Positions 18,903 to 28,102 of a stretch of DNA of 64,000 nt are shown in pieces. Each line of letters begins with the position of its first letter. Position 1 is the stretch's first letter. A program made the position numbers and the translations under genes. This DNA is from Prasinococcaceae sp. CCMP 1430 (taxonomy: Eukaryota; Prasinodermophyta; Palmophyllophyceae; Prasinococcales; Prasinococcaceae). Where the stretch lies: NCBI GenBank assembly GCA_013416795.1, contig RQSC01000806.1, forward strand, positions 33,256 through 97,255. Direction: 5' to 3'. The notes beneath the pieces were generated by a model, which had not been told where the DNA came from, searched no databases, and saw only the letters and a list, made by a program, of their open reading frames with translations.

Positions 18903-21900
18903 TCATCCGAGGGTGATGAAGTGCCTCTCGCGCGGCTGCGGCCAGGCCTCAACAGGCTTGGGCGGAGGGGTCCCAGGTGGTGACTGTGTTTGTCCGTGGG
19001 CGTGTGCGGCCTCCGGCTGCAAGAGGGCCTCGGGCAGCTGCCCTGGCGGGCTCGCATGCGCCGCCTGTGCGTTGAGCGATGCGCGCCGCTCCATTTCCGC
19101 CGTGGCCTCAGCCTCCAATTGCGCTTTGTTGGCGGCCTGGGCTGCAGCGCCGATCGTATCTAAGTCCCCGACGGGCAAAGTGTGCGAGAGCCCAGGCATG
19201 AGCGCGCGTAGCCTGGACAGTTCCGCCTCAAGGTCAGCCACACGCTTGAGCAACGCATCGCGCTCCGCCATGAGCGAGCTCAGCTGCACCTCACTGCCAG
19301 CTTCCTGGCCCCTGAGGGCATCAACTTCACCCTCAAGCGCCGCGGCCTCATCCTTGAAGTAGCGGAGGGACTTGGTCACAGTCGCGAGCTGCCTGGCGAG
19401 CTCGGCGCTCTCCTCCTCCAAATCGTGTGCTTCGGCTTCGAGGGCGATGGCGCGCGCTTGCGCGCCACGCAGGGCGGCCAATTCCTCGATCAGCCTCGCG
19501 ATTTCACGCTCGTGGTGAGACACTGTGTCCGCCACCGCATTGCGCTCTCGCAGCAGTAGCTCGTAGTCCGTGCGTGCCTGCGCCAGCGCGCCTTCCAGCC
19601 TAGCGCGCTCTGCTTCCAGTGATGCCCTGGCTGCCTCCGCTTCGCGCCTGAAGGTATCGTACTCGCCCTGGACGCCCGCGCGTGCCACCTGCTCGTCCCT
19701 AAGCAGGCGCTTGAGCTTGGCACGCTTGAGCTTCTCGCGTTTGAGATCTTCCTCGTGTCGAGACGCGCCGAGCGCGTACAACTTGGCCTGCAGCTCGTCG
19801 ATCGTCGACTTGGCGATGCTCAGCTCAGCAGCAAGCCGCTCCGCCTCATCCCTGGCAGCTCGGAGCTCGCTAGTCGCATCGCCGAGCTGCGCATTGAGCC
19901 CTTCGAGCTCACTCGAGAGTCCTGCCGCCCGTGCGGCCGTCTGCTTCGCTTCTGCATCAGCTTCCTCCCGCAAGCGTGCAAGTTGCGCCTGTGTGTCGTC
20001 GTGCTCCGCCTGTTTGGCTGCGAGTGCGTCCTCGAGCTGTTTGCGCAGAGCGGCGAGCTCCCCCTCACGTGCCTGCGCGGCCCTGTGATCAGCATCCAGC
20101 TTGGCGGCCCGATGGGCCTCCGCGGCAAGCTTCTCCTCGAGGGCCGCGCGCTCCTCCTCAAGCGCCTTCGCCCGCGCCTCCAGATCGCCAACTTTGCCGG
20201 TGTTGACTGCCTCGCGCGCCGCGCGTTCCTCGATCTCTGCGCGCTGGGCTGCGGCGTCCGCTTCGAGCTTCTTCAGTGCCTCCTCCATCGCCGCGCGCTC
20301 CGCGGCCGCATTCGCCCTGGCTTCCTCAAGCTCTTCTTGTAGACGCTCGCTCTCAGCTTGACGCTCGGCAGCCTCACGAGCATGCTTCTCCTCCTGGGCA
20401 GCCTTGTCGCTTGCCGCCTGTTTGCGCACAGCCTCGGCCTCGGCCCGCGCGGCGGCGAGCTCCATTTCGGTCTTCTTGCGCACCTGTTCAGCAGCGGCGG
20501 CGCCCTCCTCGCCCCCCTTGCGCAACGCCTCCGCCTCAGCAGCGAGCATATCCTTGTCCCTGGCGAGCACGTCGAGCTCACGCGCCAAGCGCTCCTGCTC
20601 CGCCGTCGCCGCGGCATCGGCGTTGGCCTTTTCCTTCTCAAGCCGCGCGCGTTCCTTCTCGGCCTCCTTGACGGCGGCCGCGTGCTGCTTCTGCAGATGG
20701 GCGAGCTGGGCCGCGGCATCCTCACCCTGCGAGCTCGCTGCCGCTAGGCGCTCCTGCAGCTCCTTGCCTTCCTTCTCCTTCGCGCGCAACAGCTCACCCT
20801 TCTCCTTTGCGAGATTGTCGCGCTCCTGGGCGAGGCGGTCGGCCTCTGCTTTGGCACGCTTCTCCAGTGCTTGCTTTTCGGCAGCGAGGCGCTTCTGCTC
20901 GGCCTCGGCGGCGGCCTTGAGCTCCGCCTTCTCCTTCGATAGCCGCTCTTGCTCGGCCTTGGCGGCGGCCTCGAGCTCCGCCTTCTCCTTCGATAGCCGC
21001 TCTTGCTCGGCCTTGGCGGCGGCCTCGAGCTCCACCTTCTCCTTCGACAGCCGCTCTTGCTCGGCCTTGGCGGCGGCCTCGAGCTCCGCCTTCTCCTTCG
21101 ACAGCCGCTCTTGCTCGGCCTTGGCGGCGGCCTGGAGCTTGGCCTTTTCGCGTTCCTTGGCCGCCTTGAGCTCCGCCTGGCCTTTGCCTGCCGCGTCCAA
21201 CTCGGCCGCCTTTTCGGCCGCCAGGCGTTTGCCGTTTTTAACAGCTGCCTCCTTCTCGCGCTCCGCCTCCGCGAGTTTGGCTTCCAACACTGCCTTTTCC
21301 CGCGCACATATCTCCTGGGCAGCTTTTGCAGCCTTGGCTGCCTCTTCCTGCGCCCTCTTGCGCTCCTGCAGATCGGCTGCGAGTCGGTCAATATCTCTCT
21401 TCGCGCCCGCCGACATCTCCTCTTTCTCCGCGGCGGCAGCGCTCGCAGCCTCCGCGGCCTCGGCCGCGAGGCGCTCGCGCTCGACGCGCGCGGCTTCCGC
21501 GGCCTCGGCGAGCTCTTTCTGCAGCTTTTCTTTCATGGCCTTGGCATTTCCCTCGAGCTCGGCACGCTGGAGCTCTTTGGAGGCCTCGAGATCCTTTTGC
21601 TTTTTGGCGGCCTCGTCAGCTTTCTCCTTCGCCTCCCGATCTTTGATCGCCTCCATCTCCTTGAGCTGTCTCGCCCATGCCTCGCTAGATTCATCGGCGG
21701 ACTTCTTGAGCGCCGCCTTGTCCCTCTCAGCGGCTTCCAAGGCGGCGTCGAGCTCCTGCGCACGCTTGGCGTTCTTCAGCTCGCGCTCGAGCGCATCGCG
21801 CAGCTCGTCCTGGAGGCCGTCCGTGACGGACTCCGCGGCCCAGATGTGAATCTTGTCCTTGCCGAAGATCCACACGCTCCAGCCGATGCGCAGAGCACAG

Positions 21901-22802
21901 CGAACATAACCATTCATCTCGAGCGTGTGCAAGAGCTGCCGGCTCTCCACTGACCAGCAGTTCACCTTGCTGTCACCCGAGGTGAAGGCCACGCGCCCCA
22001 TCATCGTGATGGTGGCGACCGGACCGCGATGGGCGTTGAAGGATGTCACATTGCCGCGCGAGCGGCGATCCCACACGCGGACGTCGCCATCCTCGCCGCC
22101 GCTCCACACGTGGTGCTGCCCGACGGCGCACAGCGCGCCGACACTCTTCGAGTGGCCGGACAGGGTCACGCAGCCGCGCTGGTCGCCCGAGCTGTCCCCA
22201 TCCGACGCTTGGTCGGTTGCCGCACCGTCGGAGTCCTCCCACACGCCTACGACCTTATCGGCGCCTCCAGTCCACACGAGAGTCGGGTCGGCCTTCAATC
22301 CGGCGGACGGCGGCGGGTCGAGCACGAGCAGCGCCTGGACGAGCGCGTGGTGGTGGCCGCGCGCCGCGAGCTGCTCGCCGACGTAGCTCCACTTCCGCAC
22401 CTTGAAGTCGGCGCCGCCGGTGTACACGGCGTCCTTCCCCGCGCTCATGCACGTGATGCCGCCGTTGTGCGCTCGCCAGCGCTTGATGACCTCTGCGGTG
22501 TCTGCCGAGAACACGTGCAGGTCGCCGTCCGCGCACCCGACCCACACCTCTCGCCCGCTTACGGCGGCCATGCAGTGCGGCACAGCGGTGCACTTCCCGA
22601 ATTGCGTGTGCGTGCCCTGGTCCGCGCTGAGCCTGCGCATGCTGCCCTGGCGGTCCGCGCCAAACACCCATCCGCTGCGCGTGTCATGGCACGCCGTCTT
22701 GAATGCCGAGTCTAGCGTCGCGACCTCGGCGATGCCCAGGAAGTGCCTCTGCTGCTCCGCCGCGGCGGGCGCCTCCTGGCGCTTGAAGGCCCCCACCTGC
22801 AT
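18903..22802 (-). CDS. WD40 propeller plus long coiled-coil protein
   Basis: A single open frame of 1299 residues starts at ATG 22802. Residues about 30-370 hold degenerate WD40 repeats (for example VWVGCADGDLHVFSADTAEV and HHVWSGGEDGDVRVWDRRSR). From about 390 to 1240 the chain is almost continuous Ala/Glu/Lys/Leu coiled coil. Within it a stretch AKAEQERLSKEKAELEAA is repeated in tandem as 54-bp DNA units. The C-terminus is Pro/Gln-rich. An N-terminal propeller on a long coiled coil suggests a cytoskeletal, centrosomal or trafficking scaffold; the true family is not identified. The stop lies 57 bp from that of Ste24 (convergent). Confidence 0.75.
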   Translation of the reverse strand: MQVGAFKRQEAPAAAEQQRHFLGIAEVATLDSAFKTACHDTRSGWVFGADRQGSMRRLSADQGTHTQFGKCTAVPHCMAAVSGREVWVGCADGDLHVFSADTAEVIKRWRAHNGGITCMSAGKDAVYTGGADFKVRKWSYVGEQLAARGHHHALVQALLVLDPPPSAGLKADPTLVWTGGADKVVGVWEDSDGAATDQASDGDSSGDQRGCVTLSGHSKSVGALCAVGQHHVWSGGEDGDVRVWDRRSRGNVTSFNAHRGPVATITMMGRVAFTSGDSKVNCWSVESRQLLHTLEMNGYVRCALRIGWSVWIFGKDKIHIWAAESVTDGLQDELRDALERELKNAKRAQELDAALEAAERDKAALKKSADESSEAWARQLKEMEAIKDREAKEKADEAAKKQKDLEASKELQRAELEGNAKAMKEKLQKELAEAAEAARVERERLAAEAAEAASAAAAEKEEMSAGAKRDIDRLAADLQERKRAQEEAAKAAKAAQEICAREKAVLEAKLAEAEREKEAAVKNGKRLAAEKAAELDAAGKGQAELKAAKEREKAKLQAAAKAEQERLSKEKAELEAAAKAEQERLSKEKVELEAAAKAEQERLSKEKAELEAAAKAEQERLSKEKAELKAAAEAEQKRLAAEKQALEKRAKAEADRLAQERDNLAKEKGELLRAKEKEGKELQERLAAASSQGEDAAAQLAHLQKQHAAAVKEAEKERARLEKEKANADAAATAEQERLARELDVLARDKDMLAAEAEALRKGGEEGAAAAEQVRKKTEMELAAARAEAEAVRKQAASDKAAQEEKHAREAAERQAESERLQEELEEARANAAAERAAMEEALKKLEADAAAQRAEIEERAAREAVNTGKVGDLEARAKALEEERAALEEKLAAEAHRAAKLDADHRAAQAREGELAALRKQLEDALAAKQAEHDDTQAQLARLREEADAEAKQTAARAAGLSSELEGLNAQLGDATSELRAARDEAERLAAELSIAKSTIDELQAKLYALGASRHEEDLKREKLKRAKLKRLLRDEQVARAGVQGEYDTFRREAEAARASLEAERARLEGALAQARTDYELLLRERNAVADTVSHHEREIARLIEELAALRGAQARAIALEAEAHDLEEESAELARQLATVTKSLRYFKDEAAALEGEVDALRGQEAGSEVQLSSLMAERDALLKRVADLEAELSRLRALMPGLSHTLPVGDLDTIGAAAQAANKAQLEAEATAEMERRASLNAQAAHASPPGQLPEALLQPEAAHAHGQTQSPPGTPPPKPVEAWPQPRERHFITLG
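20887..21150 (-). repeat. 54-bp tandem repeat encoding an 18-residue coiled-coil unit
   Basis: Units of 54 bp start at 20941, 20995 and 21049, with partial or diverged copies on both sides. They encode AKAEQERLSKEKAELEAA with very few differences. Eighteen residues is not a whole number of heptads, so the repeats would shift the coiled-coil register or pack as an 18-residue (hendecad plus heptad) pattern. Confidence 0.85.
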
Positions 22803-23974
22803 GGCGACCGGCCGTGGCCGCGCCGCAGCGCCCGCCCGACTCTCCGGCTCTCCGCTACTCTCACCCACCCAGCACCTCCCCACACCCCCCGCGCCCCCCC
22901 GGACCTCACGCCGGTCGAGAGGAGGGCGTGAGAAACGCCCTCCCTTGCCGGGCGCGGCCGACCGCTGGGGGGAGGGGTAAGGGGGTGGGGGGTGGGGGGT
23001 GGGGGGGTAGGGGCGCTGCGCTCGCGCGCGCTGTGGCACTGCGCCGCAGGATTGCACGCTGTTCAAACCGCGGCAGGGCAGCGTCGATCGAGGTTACGGT
23101 TTCGCACGACATCGTCTCCCGTCAGTACCTTTGCCACTCATTTACCATTCAAATTGAGCGCATTCCGACGACGAGGCCGGCGGTGCGAAGGCGGAGGCGT
23201 CGCTCTTTATGGTACGATTGTTAGGGTTAAATTGGTATATCAAATCGCCTTGGTGGCCCCGCACCCCACCCCACCCCGCCCCACCCCATCCCCCGCGGCC
23301 TGGGGGATCCGCTCCTTTCTCATAAACCCTATCATGAGCCTTCGGCCGACATAACCTCAAACACGACCCAAACCACCCCGCACAAATATCGACGGCAAAA
23401 GATCTGCTGCTGCCTGGGGGCCAACACCCGCTCCGCGATCGATCCCGCGGTTCGACGCGGAAATGCGTCGGCTTCCGAAGATTTGACTTTGGTTGCATAT
23501 CAAAATGCATCCTTATGGCGAGGTGATAATTAACAGAAAGGTATTTCGCGAAAAGGGGAAGGGCGTCGTCCACGTGGCCGTTGGAGTTTATCGGGTCGGT
23601 GCGGGCGCGGGCGCGCGCGGCGCCACAGCGCGCGCGGCCCTCGCCGCTCCCCGCTGTCGGTGCGTGGGNNNNNNNNNNNNNNNNNNNNNNNNNNNNNNNN
23701 NNNNNNNNNNNNNNNNNNNNNNNNNNNNNNNNNNNNNNNNNNNNNNNNNNNNNNNNNNNNNNNNNNNNNNNNNNNNNNNNNNNNNNNNNNNNNNNNNNNN
23801 NNNNNNNNNNNNNNNNNNNNNNNNNNNNNNNNNNNNNNNNNNNNNNNNNNNNNNNNNNNNNNNNNNNNNNNNNNNNNNNNNNNNNNNNNNNNNNNNNNNN
23901 NNNNNNNNNNNNNNNNNNNNNNNNNNNNNNNNNNNNNNNNNNNNNNNNNNNNNNNNNNNNNNNNNNNNNNNNNN
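22803..23974. other. Intergenic region plus assembly gap (Ns 23669-23974)
   Basis: Upstream of the WD40 gene and of PTOX. It contains G-runs (about 22980-23010), CCCCACC runs (about 23258-23290) and an AT-richer tract at about 23480-23545. The gap hides the 5' part of the PTOX gene. Confidence 0.6.
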
Positions 23975-24995
23975 GCCCGCGCCGCGCGCGTCGGCGGAAG
24001 CTGCGGTCGCCGAGGCGGTGGCGCCGGTGCGCGACGACCGGCGCGAGGCGCGAGGGGAGGCGGCGGCCCCCGCTGGGGCTCCCCCCGCCGGCGTCGAGGC
24101 CAGGGTGGAGGCCGTCGCCGCAAAGGTGGAGGCGGCCATCAACCACGCCTTCGTCGAGGCGGTCGCCTGGGGCTTGGAGAGGATGTACCCGGCCGACGAG
24201 GGCTCGCAGGCCGGCGCGGACGGCGGCGTGTCGCAGCGCACGTACGCGCGCTTCTACGTGCTCGAGACGATCGCCCGCGTACCCTACTTCTCCTTCCTCT
24301 CCGCGCTGCACCTGTGGGAGACGGTCGGCTGGTGGCGCCAGGCGGACTACCTGAAGGTGCACTTCGCACAGACCTTCAACGAGCTGCACCACCTGCTCAT
24401 CATGGAGGCGCTCGGTGGGAACGACAAGTACGTCGACCGTTTCTTCGCGCAGCACGCGGCGGTCTTCTACTACATGTACTGCCTGGTGGTCTACATGTTC
24501 AGCCCGCGCATGGCGTACAACTTTCAGGAACAGGTGGAGGAGCACGCCTTCGCGACGTACGACAACTTCCTGAAGACGCACGGCGACGCCCTGCGCGAGC
24601 TGCCTGCGCCGTCGCCGGCGCGCGCGTACTACACGTATGGCGACTTGTACTTGTTCCACGAGTTTCAGACGGAGACCGAGGTGCCCGACTTCCGTCGTCC
24701 GCGGGTGGAGACGCTCTACGACACCTTCGTCGCGGTCAGAGACGACGAAGCCGAGCACATGAAGACCATGGCGGCCTGCCAGACTCCCGACGGTATTCGT
24801 TCGCCGCACAGCGAAGCGATGAGAAGCTCCGCGTGCGACGTCATACCGGACGGCGATGGCGGCAGCGAGTGCCATGACGCATTCGACAGCATCGGCACCG
24901 GATCAATGAGCAATCAGTGCCGCGGTCTGCTCGACTGCGTCATCAACAGCCCCACGGGCAAGGTGGCCAAGCCCGGCGGCGACAGCAGCGACTGA
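23975..24995 (+). CDS. PTOX: Plastid terminal oxidase (PTOX/IMMUTANS-type alternative oxidase), 5' end in gap
   Basis: The frame is open from the end of the N gap to TGA 24993-24995, about 340 residues. All di-iron ligand motifs are visible: LETIARVPYF (first Glu), FNELHHLLIMEALGG (ExxH), QVEEHAFATYDNF (Glu) and VRDDEAEHMKTM (ExxH). YFSFLSALHLWETVGWWR and the DDEAEH form are typical of the plastid rather than the mitochondrial branch. The enzyme oxidises plastoquinol and reduces oxygen to water, relieving over-reduction and supporting carotenoid desaturation. The stretch before the core is Ala/Arg-rich. After the last helix there is a 70-residue Cys/Ser/Gly-rich tail. No start is visible, so the transit peptide is probably inside the gap. 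Confidence 0.93.
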
Positions 24996-25246
24996 GGTGG
25001 GCGTGTGCGCGGCCCCGCGCCATCCCGAGCCCGCATTGCAGCCAGGGGCGCGCGACCGATAGCGCAACTCTGCCGCGTTCGGGTGGCTTTGGCGACTCAG
25101 CATCCCATTGTGTGTGTACACTGTACAAAATTACTCGAGAGAGAGAGGTTCCTCGAGGGGTAAAATACATAGCGAGAAGAGAGAAAAAGAGTGAGCACGC
25201 TCTTCCTTCACAAATCAGCAGCCCCTGACCACCGCCCAGCCGCGCG

Positions 25247-27475
25247 CTATTTGGCCGCAAGCTCGCTGACGCGTGCATGCGCCTCGGCCAAAGCTGCGGG
25301 CACGCCGCGCCCCGCGCGCCGCAGCGCCTCTGCAAAACCGGCAGAGACCGCCTCCCCCCCGCCGCGCGCGGCGACGAGCGCACCGATGCGCTCTCGCACG
25401 CCATCGCTGAGCTCCTCGCGCGCAGCGACAATGCCCAGGCCGCGCAGCAGCGGCGGCGGCAAGTCGCCCCCCTCGATCATCCACAGAAAATCCAAGGCGA
25501 GCTCCTGCGTGTCCGCTGGCAGCGACACGAACGCGCCCATCACCACCCTGCTTCCGCCACTAGGGCCGGCGTCGCCGCTTCCCTCCGTTTCGGCCGCGAG
25601 GCGGGTAGCGAAGAGCGGTGCGAGTGCCGGTCGCATCTCTGCGAGCGCCTCGGCCGCGGGCGTGTCGGAGCGTGCGCGCGCCGCACGCTCGTGGAGCGCG
25701 CGCAGCAGCACCGCGGTCGCGCGCGCGTTCTTGGCGCCAAGCTTCCATAGCATGCGCGGCGCGCCGCCCAACCACTGCGGCAGCGCGGCGGGTGCCGCAG
25801 TGGCCTCGCGTGCGGCGGCAGCCACCAGAAACTGCACGAGCGGCAGCGTGGTGGCGGCGGCAGCACCACACTTGGATTGCACCTCGGCCGCTGCGCCAAC
25901 GAGCGCCGCGCGCTGCTCGCCGGGCAGCGCCCCCGATGCAACCTCCGCGCACGCTAGCGCGCGCGCGAGAGCCGCTGCGCCACCGGCGCTACGGTCACCC
26001 TTTGCCTCGCGCAGCGCTCCGACGAGGTATTCGGTGAGCGTGCTCACCCACCGCTGCACGCAGGGCGCGCCGCCCGCCGCGGCCGACTCCGCCGCCGCTG
26101 CCGCGCACAGCATCTCGGCAGACGCGTGGTCGAGAGCGCGCAGCAGGCTGTGCACCTCGTCGGCGGCCTTCTCAGTCTTGCCGCCGCTCGCCTCAGCGCC
26201 CGCACCACCCCTCCCGCCAGCGGTTGCCCTGGCGGCCGCCTTGGCCAGAGGGAAATGTTTCGAGCAGCGCTCAGCGGCGTCGCCCAGCGCCGCCGGGTCG
26301 CCGGAACCGGCGAGCCTCGCGCAGCCCAGCGCAGCGCGCGCCACGCGCAGTGCCTGTTGGTCCGTGCGGACGCTGCCGGCGCCCGGCCCGGCCGCCGGGA
26401 TGTACTCGCTGTAGAGCTTGAGCGCGGCAGGGCAGAGTGCGGCGAGCTGCGGGGGGAGCACGCTGCCGCCGCCCGCGCCCGCTCCGGCCCCGTCCGCGCC
26501 TGATGCGGTACCCGCGCGGCGCGCGCGCCTGAAGTGCGGTCCCAGCGCGTTTGCGCTTGGCACCGTGCCCCAAGTCCACGAATTTTGCGAGTCATGAGCG
26601 CTACCGCCGACAGCGCCACCGGTGGCACTTCGGCCTCTTCCGTCGATCACGCCCGCGTCGTCACCACCTGCGCTGCTGCCGCCGCCGGCACCGGCTGCGC
26701 GCAGCAGCGCGACAGCGGCGTCGAGGAAGCCAAGGACCTCTGCGGGACGCGCCGCGGATGCAGCGCCACCGCTCTGCGAAGACGTCGTGAGGCGCTCGCC
26801 TGTCTGCTGCAGGAGCTCCGCCGCGGCGCCGTCACCCCAGCTGCCGGCCGCGGCGGTTGACGCTTCCGCCCCGCCGCTGGCGGTCGCGTCCGCTCTGCGG
26901 GCTCGCGCAGCCGTCGAAGGATACGCGCCGAGCAGCATCGCCACGATGCCGAGGCCGTCGATGCGCACCGCTCGGCGCTGCGAGGTGGCCGCCGCGGCGG
27001 CGTGCGCGAGCATGAGGGGCACGAAAGGTGCTGCCGCATCCTCCTCGAGCGCTGGAAGCACGTGCTCCGCCAGCAGCTGCTTGAGCGCCGCGCGAACCAC
27101 GTTGGCGTCGTCTGCGGCGCGCTGTGCGAGCACGGGCAGCACGCGTGCGGCATGGCGCCGCAGTGCCGTGGGGCGCGCGGCGGCGAGCTCGCCGATGCCC
27201 GCGAGTGCCGCCGCGCGCACCTTTTCGCTGTAGTGCGCGCTCTGCGCCAGCAGCTCCGCCAGCGACTGGCCCCTCTTGGTCAAGCCCTCGTCGGCGGCCG
27301 CCGCGCTCTTGTCCAGGCCGAGGTTCTGCTCGTGCAGCGAGATGGCCTTGGCGGTGAACGACGTGTCCGTCACGGAGGCAGCGGGCTTGACCTGCTTGCC
27401 GACCTTCGACTTCACACGCTTGAAGTCGACCGCCATCTTGGACTTGCCCTTGGTCTTGGCGCCCTTGCGCCCCAT
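25247..27475 (-). CDS. IPI1: IPI1/TEX10-like pre-rRNA processing protein (HEAT repeats)
   Basis: A single frame of 742 residues starts at ATG 27475. The N-terminus has the IPI1/TEX10 signature: a Lys-rich leader, DFKRVKSKVGKQVKP, TDTSFTAKAISLHEQ, then GQSLAELLAQSAHYSEKVRA. Alpha-helical HEAT-like repeats follow. IPI1 acts with the Rix1 complex in ITS2 processing and 60S subunit maturation in the nucleus. The middle has Ser/Gly/Ala insertions (about residues 190-330) that look disordered. It is convergent with PTOX. Confidence 0.8.
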   Translation of the reverse strand: MGRKGAKTKGKSKMAVDFKRVKSKVGKQVKPAASVTDTSFTAKAISLHEQNLGLDKSAAAADEGLTKRGQSLAELLAQSAHYSEKVRAAALAGIGELAAARPTALRRHAARVLPVLAQRAADDANVVRAALKQLLAEHVLPALEEDAAAPFVPLMLAHAAAAATSQRRAVRIDGLGIVAMLLGAYPSTAARARRADATASGGAEASTAAAGSWGDGAAAELLQQTGERLTTSSQSGGAASAARPAEVLGFLDAAVALLRAAGAGGGSSAGGDDAGVIDGRGRSATGGAVGGSAHDSQNSWTWGTVPSANALGPHFRRARRAGTASGADGAGAGAGGGSVLPPQLAALCPAALKLYSEYIPAAGPGAGSVRTDQQALRVARAALGCARLAGSGDPAALGDAAERCSKHFPLAKAAARATAGGRGGAGAEASGGKTEKAADEVHSLLRALDHASAEMLCAAAAAESAAAGGAPCVQRWVSTLTEYLVGALREAKGDRSAGGAAALARALACAEVASGALPGEQRAALVGAAAEVQSKCGAAAATTLPLVQFLVAAAAREATAAPAALPQWLGGAPRMLWKLGAKNARATAVLLRALHERAARARSDTPAAEALAEMRPALAPLFATRLAAETEGSGDAGPSGGSRVVMGAFVSLPADTQELALDFLWMIEGGDLPPPLLRGLGIVAAREELSDGVRERIGALVAARGGGEAVSAGFAEALRRAGRGVPAALAEAHARVSELAAK

Positions 27476-28102
27476 GGCGGCGCCCCCGCCAGGGCCCGCT
27501 GGCCGCCGCCAAGCGAGCCACACACCCGCCCCCCCGCCCCCCCCCGCGCGCCCGCAGCGGGAGGGCGCCTACGCGCCCACGCACACACTAGCGCCCACGC
27601 GTGCGGCGCACGCGCGCGCGCGCGCCTGCAGAGTGCGCAGGGAGGATCGGGAGGGGGGAGGCCCCGCACGTGCGCCGTGTGCCGCCGCCGCCCAGCCGCC
27701 GCCGCCGCCGCCGCCCCCCATCCGAACCTGCGACCCAAACGCATGTCGTTTGACCGAGATTTTACCCCGGTCTATGCGTGGAATTACCGGGTCATCTGAG
27801 CAGACCCGCTTTTGTACGACCGGTGCGGCGCGTAAGACCGTGTTTGGAAAGGGGTCACATTATCTGGTGTGGGGCTGTCGCAGCCACACAGTGCGCCACA
27901 CTCGAGACGGGCGGCGGGGGGTGAAGGCGGGCGCTCCGCTCGGTGCATCTCCCCCTCTCCCGTGGACCGAACCCCTCCGGCGCCTCCCTCGCTTCCCTCC
28001 GCCCCGCGCGCGCCGCGCCGACAAGGCCGAGCGGTGCCGCCGCGCGAGGGGGGGGGGGGGGGGGGGGGGGGGGAGGGGGGGGGGGGGGGGGGGGGGGGGA
28101 CG
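27476..28102. other. Divergent intergenic region ending in a near-pure poly-G tract
   Basis: It lies between the IPI1 start and the next gene. An island at about 27740-27800 contains CCCCGGTCTATGCGTGG. From 28048 to 28099 the + strand is 26 G, one A, 25 G, three bases before the ATG of the next gene. Confidence 0.7.

Noticed and set aside
18903-23066. Earlier ATG at 23066 for the WD40/coiled-coil gene
   Set aside because: The extra 88 residues are Pro/Arg-rich and come from G/C tracts; ATG 22802 sits right before the conserved-looking sequence.
23142-24875. 577-residue minus-strand ORF over PTOX
   Set aside because: Antisense shadow that crosses the N gap; the + strand carries all alternative-oxidase motifs.
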